From NCBI GenBank assembly GCA_002350805.1, contig DEFO01000029.1:57449-68275 (forward strand): 10,827 nucleotides of DNA, read 5' to 3'. The notes under the pieces were generated by a model. That model was not told the DNA's origin. It did no database searches and saw only the letters and a list, made by a program, of their open reading frames with translations. The DNA comes from Prevotella sp. UBA2850 (GTDB taxonomy: Bacteria; Bacteroidota; Bacteroidia; Bacteroidales; Bacteroidaceae). This document shows positions 6,481 through 10,827 of the stretch, piece after piece; positions within the stretch are counted from its first letter, which is position 1, and each line of letters opens with the position of its first letter. The translations under genes and the position numbers were made by a program.

Positions 6481-7149
6481 TCAGCAGTTGTATCTGAGCC
6501 ATACGGCGTCGTCGGCCATCTGGCGCACAGACTTGAGTCTCAGTTTGAAAGGATGGATGTGGCTGGCCTCAATGCCGTCGAAGGCGGCGCAAAACCCTTC
6601 GCGTCCGTCGATGGCCGGTCCGATGACCATGCTGACCTCGTCGAGCAGTCCCTCTCTGAGGAAGCTGCCGTTGATGTGGCCGCCTCCCACCACACCGATG
6701 CGCTCGGCCCCGAACTCGCGGTGCAGGATGGCTGTGGCACGGACCAGGTCGACCTTCTCCTGTCCGGTGACAATATACGAGATGCCGCGCTCGCGCAGGT
6801 AGTCCAGATAGGCACGGCTGGTCAGCTGACTGACGATGCAGAGGCGGTGGGGCGTGTCGCTCTCTGGCCACAGAAGCGTCCCGCGTGTCTCCACCACAGC
6901 CTCCCAATGATCGGTATCGTGCGACCTGTATATCTCCTCGGCCCCGACAGCTGGCGAGCTGCCACTGTCGAAGGCACCCTCTTCGGCATAATGCATGACG
7001 GCAGTTGTCTTTCCCTCTATCGTCGTGTCGATGTTCAGGGCCTCCAGCGCCTCGTAATAGCTGTTGCCCTCTATCTGTTCGGTCATGGCGCAGTCGATGC
7101 GCCCGTCGATGGATGCCATCATGTGGCATACGATGTATGGTTTTTTCAT
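6481..7149 (-). CDS. RibD C-terminal / DHFR-like reductase family protein
   Basis: A 222-residue cytosolic protein of the RibD_C (PF01872) fold, related to the reductase half of RibD (which reduces the ribosyl side chain in riboflavin synthesis) and to dihydrofolate reductase. The N terminus has the family motif MMASIDGRID (10-19, with the conserved Asp15-Gly16). The NAD(P)H-binding loop is IGVVGGGHINGSFLREGLLDEV (151-172), here with GGG at 155-157, followed by MVIGPAIDG. There is no N-terminal deaminase domain, so it is a stand-alone reductase. The substrate is unknown; it could be a riboflavin-like intermediate or another small carbonyl/imine compound. The ATG at 7149 is the first Met of the family N terminus. 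The gene is on the same strand as araC but has its own -7 box, with a leader of about 70 bases. Confidence 0.85.
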   Translation of the reverse strand: MKKPYIVCHMMASIDGRIDCAMTEQIEGNSYYEALEALNIDTTIEGKTTAVMHYAEEGAFDSGSSPAVGAEEIYRSHDTDHWEAVVETRGTLLWPESDTPHRLCIVSQLTSRAYLDYLRERGISYIVTGQEKVDLVRATAILHREFGAERIGVVGGGHINGSFLREGLLDEVSMVIGPAIDGREGFCAAFDGIEASHIHPFKLRLKSVRQMADDAVWLRYNC

Positions 7150-7222
7150 TGTCGTGATGATGATGTTTGTTTGTCAATGTGGGGGCAGGTGACATCTGAG
7201 CCGCCTGTTCCGTTCACCGCTG

Positions 7223-7230
7223 CAAAGGTA
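7223..7230 (-). promoter_or_regulatory. -7 element for the RibD-like reductase gene
   Basis: TACCTTTG on the minus strand matches TAnnTTTG exactly and is identical to the tRNA-Lys -7 box. No clear TTTG is found 19-21 bases upstream. The predicted leader of about 70 bases shows no obvious riboswitch fold. Confidence 0.5.
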
Positions 7231-7289
7231 CAGTTATTTGTCGGAACGACGGTTATCCGAAACGGCTGAAAACATACCCCAATTGCGTT

Positions 7290-8216
7290 TTATGACCGAG
7301 TGTCTTCATTTGTACTGCCTTTCAGCGAATACACATATTTAGAGGGTTGCATGCCCGTGTGCTTCTTGAAGAAGCGGGTGAAGTGCTGCGGGTATTCAAA
7401 TCCCAGCTCTTCGGCCGCCTGCGTCACCGACAGTCCGCCTACCATCAGACTTTTGGCGCGGTCGATGAGGAAACGCTGGATCACCTGTGTGGGACTCTCG
7501 CCCGAGACGCTGCGCACCACATCGCCGAAATAGCTGGGCGACAGACACAGCTCCGAGGCACAATATTTCACGTTGGGCAGTCCGTGACGCAGTTGCAGCT
7601 GGCGGTCGTAGTAGTCGGTCAGTACCTTTTGGAACCGGCTCAGCAGGTCGCTCTGCTGCCGGGCAGCATGCTCAAACTGTCGCTGATAGAACAGCAGGCA
7701 GTAGTCGCACACCAATATAATATAGTCTTTTACGATGCGGTCGGTGACGGGCGTCTGTTCACGGTGGCAGATAAAACGGCGCAACAGTTCCATCAGCTGC
7801 CACAACAACTGTTTCTCGCCCTCGGTGGTGCGGAGTGCCTCGTTCACATTGTAAGAGAAGAAATGATAGTCGGAGAGCCGTTCCTCGAACACCGTACCGC
7901 GCATAAACTCAGCGTCGAAGAGCAGAGCCCAGCCGTGGTATACTTCGCGCAGTCCGTTGTCAGCCTTGCCAATGATCTGACCTGGCGAAGCCGCTGTCAG
8001 CGAGCCTTTTGACGTGTCGTAGCCGCCGATGCCATAGCTGGCATCCTGTGGAAAATTATCCTGTACGAAGATGGCATACACCCCCAGCTTGTTCAGCGTG
8101 TGGCGTATGGGTCCGAGTTCGTCGAAATGCACGATGCTCACCATCGGGTGATGGATGGGAGCGCCAATGTCCTGGGCGAAATCATTGGCATGGTTGATGT
8201 AGAACAGCTCTTTCAT
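7290..8216 (-). CDS. AraC-family transcriptional regulator
   Basis: A 308-residue DNA-binding protein, divergent from the redox operon at 8355 and its likely regulator. Residues of about 1-150 are an N-terminal cupin-like sensing domain without close resemblance to AraC itself (SLTAASPGQIIG, GWALLFDAEFM, typical of a common Bacteroidetes AraC group). Residues of about 150-205 are helical and probably dimerise. Residues of about 205-298 are the double helix-turn-helix: first HTH near KYCASELCLSPSYFGDVVR (217-235), second near LSVTQAAEELGFEYPQHFTRFFKKHTGMQPSKY (262-294), with the usual family signature. The ATG at 8216 lies a few bases after a -7 box, so the transcript would be nearly leaderless. 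The inducer is unknown. The pairing with an aldo/keto reductase resembles E. coli yqhC beside yqhD-dkgA, which is only an analogy. Confidence 0.92.
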   Translation of the reverse strand: MKELFYINHANDFAQDIGAPIHHPMVSIVHFDELGPIRHTLNKLGVYAIFVQDNFPQDASYGIGGYDTSKGSLTAASPGQIIGKADNGLREVYHGWALLFDAEFMRGTVFEERLSDYHFFSYNVNEALRTTEGEKQLLWQLMELLRRFICHREQTPVTDRIVKDYIILVCDYCLLFYQRQFEHAARQQSDLLSRFQKVLTDYYDRQLQLRHGLPNVKYCASELCLSPSYFGDVVRSVSGESPTQVIQRFLIDRAKSLMVGGLSVTQAAEELGFEYPQHFTRFFKKHTGMQPSKYVYSLKGSTNEDTRS

Positions 8217-8224
8217 ATCATTTG

Positions 8225-8232
8225 CAAAGATA
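8225..8232 (-). promoter_or_regulatory. araC-type regulator -7 element
   Basis: TATCTTTG on the minus strand matches TAnnTTTG; transcription would begin about 4-6 bases before the ATG at 8216. No good TTTG is present at 19-21 bases upstream. Confidence 0.5.
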
Positions 8233-8255
8233 GTTATTTTTACCCCAAATCACAC

Positions 8256-8295
8256 ATTCCGGCTCAAAAAAGATAAAATTGGTAGATATTCCGTC
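8256..8295. promoter_or_regulatory. Possible AraC-regulator half-sites (ATTCCGnC direct repeat)
   Basis: In the 138-base divergent gap, ATTCCGGC (8256-8263) and ATTCCGTC (8288-8295) are direct repeats 32 bases apart, close to three DNA turns. They would lie upstream of the plus-strand -7 box, where an activator could act. Two short matches can arise by chance, so this is only a candidate. Confidence 0.25.
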
Positions 8296-8328
8296 GTTTT
8301 GGATAACTTCTGGAAGAAGAAATCGCAG

Positions 8329-8336
8329 TAATTTTG
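8329..8336 (+). promoter_or_regulatory. -7 element of the aldo/keto reductase operon
   Basis: TAATTTTG matches TAnnTTTG and lies about 18 bases before the ATG at 8355. The nearest TTTG (8298-8301) is 27 bases upstream, too far for a normal -33. A missing -33 fits a promoter that needs an activator, consistent with the adjacent AraC-family gene. Confidence 0.5.
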
Positions 8337-8354
8337 CAACCAGAAAGAATACAT

Positions 8355-9335
8355 ATGAAGATAAAAATGATAAGGCTACGCGAAATGACAATGCTCTTGC
8401 TGATGGCAATGACGCTTTTCCTTCATGCCCAGTGCATGAGGGTGCATCTCGACGACGGATGGACGGAGCAAATCGAGGTGAGCAAGATAGACAGCATTAC
8501 GTTCTCAGACAGTACACATCTGGCTCCTACCTTGATCCTGAACAATGGGCTGGAGATGCCTGTTTGCGGCATTGGCACCTATTCGCTGCACAACGAAACG
8601 TGTTTCAACGCTGTCTATACGGCACTGAAGAACGGCTACCGACTCATCGACACCGCCTATATGTATGACAATGAGGAAGAGGTGGGGCGCGCGGTGCGGC
8701 AGGCGGTCAACGACGGCATCTGTGAGCGCAAGGACATCACCGTCATCACCAAAATCTATCCCGGTTCACAGTATGTTCATCCCGAACAGGCCATTCAGGA
8801 ACGTATCGATAAGCTCGACATTGGTTATGTGGATATCATGCTGCTGCACCACCCGGGCGATAACGATGTAAAGGCCTACAAGGCGATGGAGAAGTTTGTC
8901 GGCGAAGGGAAAATCCGCTCGCTCGGCATCTCTTGTTTCTACATCGACGAACTGAAGCGCTTCCTTCCGCAAGTCAACATCAAACCCGTGTTGGTGCAGA
9001 ATGAGATACACCCCTACTATCAGGACACCGATGTGGTGGACTATATCCAAGGTCAGGGCATTGCCGTTCAGGCATGGTATCCGCTGGGCGGCCGCGGCCA
9101 TCAGTCGGAGTTGCTGAAGGACCCGGTGCTCATGCGCATTGCTGAGGCTCACGGCAAGTCACTGGTGCAGGTGATTTTGCGCTGGCACCAGCAGCGTCAT
9201 GTCGTGGCTATTCCAGGCTCGAGCAATCCTGCTCACATTGCTGAGAACATTGATATCTTCGACTTTGTACTTACCGACGAGGAGATGGCCGACATTGCCG
9301 CTCTCAACCGTAACGAGAAACATGACTGGTATTAA
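8355..9335 (+). CDS. Exported aldo/keto reductase
   Basis: A 326-residue aldo/keto reductase with an unusual N terminus. Residues 1-26 are a signal peptide (hydrophobic MTMLLLMAMTLFLHA, likely cleaved near A25/Q26). Residues of about 28-52 (MRVHLDDGWTEQIEVSKIDSITFSD) match a short motif common at the start of exported Bacteroidetes proteins. The AKR barrel spans about 58-326 and keeps the full catalytic tetrad: Asp99 and Tyr104 in DTAYMYDNE, Lys133 in ITKIYPGS, and His165 in MLLHHPGD. The coenzyme loop reads IPGSSNPAHIAEN (286-298), where the usual IPKS...R carries Gly288 and His294, so 2'-phosphate (NADPH) binding may be weak. The ATG at 8355 is chosen; an upstream TTG at 8334 falls inside the -7 box. 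First gene of an operon, 13 bases before the flavodoxin-like gene. Confidence 0.9.
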   Translation: MKIKMIRLREMTMLLLMAMTLFLHAQCMRVHLDDGWTEQIEVSKIDSITFSDSTHLAPTLILNNGLEMPVCGIGTYSLHNETCFNAVYTALKNGYRLIDTAYMYDNEEEVGRAVRQAVNDGICERKDITVITKIYPGSQYVHPEQAIQERIDKLDIGYVDIMLLHHPGDNDVKAYKAMEKFVGEGKIRSLGISCFYIDELKRFLPQVNIKPVLVQNEIHPYYQDTDVVDYIQGQGIAVQAWYPLGGRGHQSELLKDPVLMRIAEAHGKSLVQVILRWHQQRHVVAIPGSSNPAHIAENIDIFDFVLTDEEMADIAALNRNEKHDWY

Positions 9336-9348
9336 TATAGATAAAGAA

Positions 9349-10467
9349 ATGATGAGGAAATTAAGTAAAATGCTACTGGCAGTCACAGTCCTACTGTTCA
9401 CCTGCTGTTCTGACGACACAGAGACGAAGGCTGAGACTCCTGTTAGTCGTGCCGGCAAGACGCTGGTGGTCTATTACAGTTATACGGGCGACTGCCGCAG
9501 CATTGTCAACACGCTGAAGGACCAGTTGCCGGTCGACGTGCTGGAGATACAACCCGCCGAGAAAGGTCTGAAGTACGAGGCCAACAACTATGCCCTGGGC
9601 ACCCAGCTGCTCAATGCCATCAAGGCCAACCCTGACGACGCGGGCAGCTATCCTGCCATCGACCCTGTGGACACCGATGTCAGCCAGTACGACCATATTA
9701 TTATCGTCACGCCATTGTGGTGGAGCCAGATGGCCGCCATCATGCAGACCTACCTCTTTAACAATGGACCGCGCATGGCGGGCAAGCAGGTCGCTATGAT
9801 TGTGTCGAGCCATTCGAGCGGGATCTCGCAGGTAGTGGCCGACGGCAAAAGGCTGGTGCCCGATGGCCGGTGGATGGGCGATGCCCTGTGGATCAACAAC
9901 TCGAATCGCAGTCAGACGTCGAAGCTCGTCAGCGACTGGCTGGCCACTCTTTCGTTCAATACATCATCAACGACTATGGACAAAATGTATATCACCATCG
10001 GAGGCACATCGCAGAGCGTGACGCTTGCCGACAATGCTGCCGCCCGCGAACTGCTCAGTAAGTTGCAGGACGGCCCTATCAGCCTGACACTCAACTCGAA
10101 CGGCAGTTTTGAAATCTGGGGCTCGCTGGGTTTCTCGCTGCCCACCAGCGATGAGTATATCACTGCCAAACCTGGCGACGTGATTCTCTACAGTGGCAGT
10201 AACATCTGCCTGTTCTGTGGTTCCAACTCCTATTCGTACACCCGTCTGGGAACCCTCGACGGACTGTCGGAGAGCCAGTTGAGAACCTTCCTCAAGATAG
10301 GGCAAAACAACATTGCCGTTACCTTGTCGCTCACGAACGGTGCTACCGCCATCAACCACGTGAAAGGGAATGACGGTGAGTCGGTCTGCTATGCGCTCAA
10401 CGGACAGCGCGTGGAGAGCCCCGTCAAGGGAGTGTTTATTAAAAATGGGAAGAAATATATAAAATAA
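9349..10467 (+). CDS. Flavodoxin / cyclophilin-like fusion lipoprotein
   Basis: A 372-residue three-part protein. Residues 1-20 are a lipoprotein-type signal (LLFTCC, lipid cysteine 19 or 20) followed by acidic SDDTE. Residues of about 37-200 are a flavodoxin domain (Flavodoxin_4-like): FMN phosphate loop SYTGDC (44-49), TPLWWSQM (121-128) with the aromatic flavin-stacking residues, and SSHSSGI (153-159). Residues of about 213-305 are a cyclophilin-like domain (Cyclophil_like2 type): MYITIGG, LADNAAARELLSKL, FSLPTS, KPGDVILYSGSNICLF, YSYTRLG. Residues of about 345-372 (YALNGQRVESPVKGVFIKNG then KKYIK) look like the short C-terminal tail found on many secreted Prevotella/Bacteroides proteins. 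The frame is open from 9199, but that overlaps the reductase; the ATG pair at 9349/9352 starts the signal peptide. Probably an electron carrier or flavin-dependent redox partner; role unproven. Confidence 0.88.
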   Translation: MMRKLSKMLLAVTVLLFTCCSDDTETKAETPVSRAGKTLVVYYSYTGDCRSIVNTLKDQLPVDVLEIQPAEKGLKYEANNYALGTQLLNAIKANPDDAGSYPAIDPVDTDVSQYDHIIIVTPLWWSQMAAIMQTYLFNNGPRMAGKQVAMIVSSHSSGISQVVADGKRLVPDGRWMGDALWINNSNRSQTSKLVSDWLATLSFNTSSTTMDKMYITIGGTSQSVTLADNAAARELLSKLQDGPISLTLNSNGSFEIWGSLGFSLPTSDEYITAKPGDVILYSGSNICLFCGSNSYSYTRLGTLDGLSESQLRTFLKIGQNNIAVTLSLTNGATAINHVKGNDGESVCYALNGQRVESPVKGVFIKNGKKYIK

Positions 10468-10474
10468 ATAAGGT

Positions 10475-10827
10475 ATGAAACGCGTTATTCTAGCAGCAGT
10501 GCTTGTGATTGGAATGATCACCGCCTGCACAAACTCAAAAACAAAGGATACAAAAAACACAAACAACATGAATACAACATTGAATCTGACTCAGGAGTGG
10601 GACAAGACGTTCCCCAAGAGTGACAAGGTAGATCACAAGAAGGTCACCTTCCGCAATCGTTACGGCATTGAACTCGCTGCCGATATGTACATCCCGAAAG
10701 ATGCAGAGGGTCGCCTCGCAGCCATCGCTGTGACTGGCCCGTTTGGCGCCGTGAAAGAGCAGTCGAGCGGCCTCTACGCCCAGCACATGGCTGAGCGCGG
10801 CTTCCTGACCATCGCCTTCGACCCCTC
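10475..10827 (+). CDS. Alpha/beta hydrolase lipoprotein, 5' part (runs off the window)
   Basis: The first 117 codons of a gene open to the window end. The product begins with a lipoprotein signal MKRVILAAVLVIGMITAC (lipobox ITAC, Cys18), then a Lys/Thr/Asn-rich linker (19-35). From about residue 40 it reads as the start of an alpha/beta hydrolase of the YcjY/dienelactone-hydrolase-like group: VTFRNRYGIELAADMYIPKD (first strands), AAIAVTGPFGAVKEQSSG (oxyanion-hole region), and YAQHMAERGFLTIAFDPS at the edge. The nucleophile elbow and catalytic triad lie beyond the window, so activity cannot be judged. The gene starts 7 bases after the flavodoxin stop with the same AATAAGGTATGAAA start context as the lipoprotein at 2789, and belongs to the same operon. 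Confidence 0.82.
   Translation, partial: MKRVILAAVLVIGMITACTNSKTKDTKNTNNMNTTLNLTQEWDKTFPKSDKVDHKKVTFRNRYGIELAADMYIPKDAEGRLAAIAVTGPFGAVKEQSSGLYAQHMAERGFLTIAFDP

Noticed and set aside
6553..7269. Long plus-strand open frame (238 codons) opposite the RibD-like gene
   Set aside because: The minus-strand gene has the RibD_C motifs. The plus frame shows none and ends in the promoter of the real gene.
7347..8012. Plus-strand open frame (221 codons) opposite the AraC-type gene
   Set aside because: The minus strand encodes an unmistakable double HTH; the plus frame is a mirror artefact of codon bias.
8334..8354. TTG start for the aldo/keto reductase
   Set aside because: It would start inside the -7 box and spoil the signal peptide; ATG 8355 gives a clean export signal.
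9967..10569. Minus-strand open frame (200 codons) opposite the flavodoxin fusion
   Set aside because: Overlaps the cyclophilin-like domain and the next gene's signal peptide, and has no domain of its own.

Overview
The window looks like a chromosomal segment of a Bacteroidales bacterium, most likely in or near Prevotellaceae (Prevotella/Segatella type). This rests on the Bacteroidetes promoter pattern (-33 TTTG and -7 TAnnTTTG) before several genes, scarce Shine-Dalgarno sites, lipoproteins with an acidic stretch just after the lipobox cysteine, a BACON domain, and a C-terminal tail (YALNGQRV...KGVFIKNGKK) typical of secreted Prevotella/Bacteroides proteins. Genus or species cannot be fixed from the sequence alone. 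No insertion sequence, phage gene or CRISPR array was seen.

Layout. Positions 1-2000 (minus strand): a truncated tRNA-Lys(UUU), an AI-2E-family membrane permease and type II thymidine kinase (tdk). Positions 2000-3750 (plus): rsmI (16S rRNA 2'-O-methyltransferase), fired back-to-back with tdk, overlaps by ATGA with a coiled-coil lipoprotein gene that ends at a strong terminator. Positions 3868-6205 (minus): greA, tadA and a BACON-M43-type metalloprotease lipoprotein; tadA and the protease overlap by ATGA. Positions 6161-6480: a gene-free stretch of about 320 bases with degenerate tandem heptamers. Positions 6481-8216 (minus): a RibD/DHFR-like reductase and an AraC-family regulator. Positions 8355-10827 (plus, divergent from araC): a tight operon of an aldo/keto reductase, a flavodoxin-cyclophilin-like fusion and an alpha/beta hydrolase that runs off the window.

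The most interesting unit is 7290-10827. An AraC regulator faces three tightly spaced genes whose products all carry export signals (one Sec-type signal peptide, two lipoprotein signals). Two of these proteins belong to cofactor-dependent redox families (NAD(P)H-dependent aldo/keto reductase; FMN-dependent flavodoxin) that normally work in the cytosol. This suggests an extracytoplasmic redox or detoxification module, possibly induced by a small reactive compound sensed through the AraC protein; the substrate is unknown. The rest is mostly core metabolism and information processing, with two cases where an RNA-modification gene is translationally linked to an exported lipoprotein.
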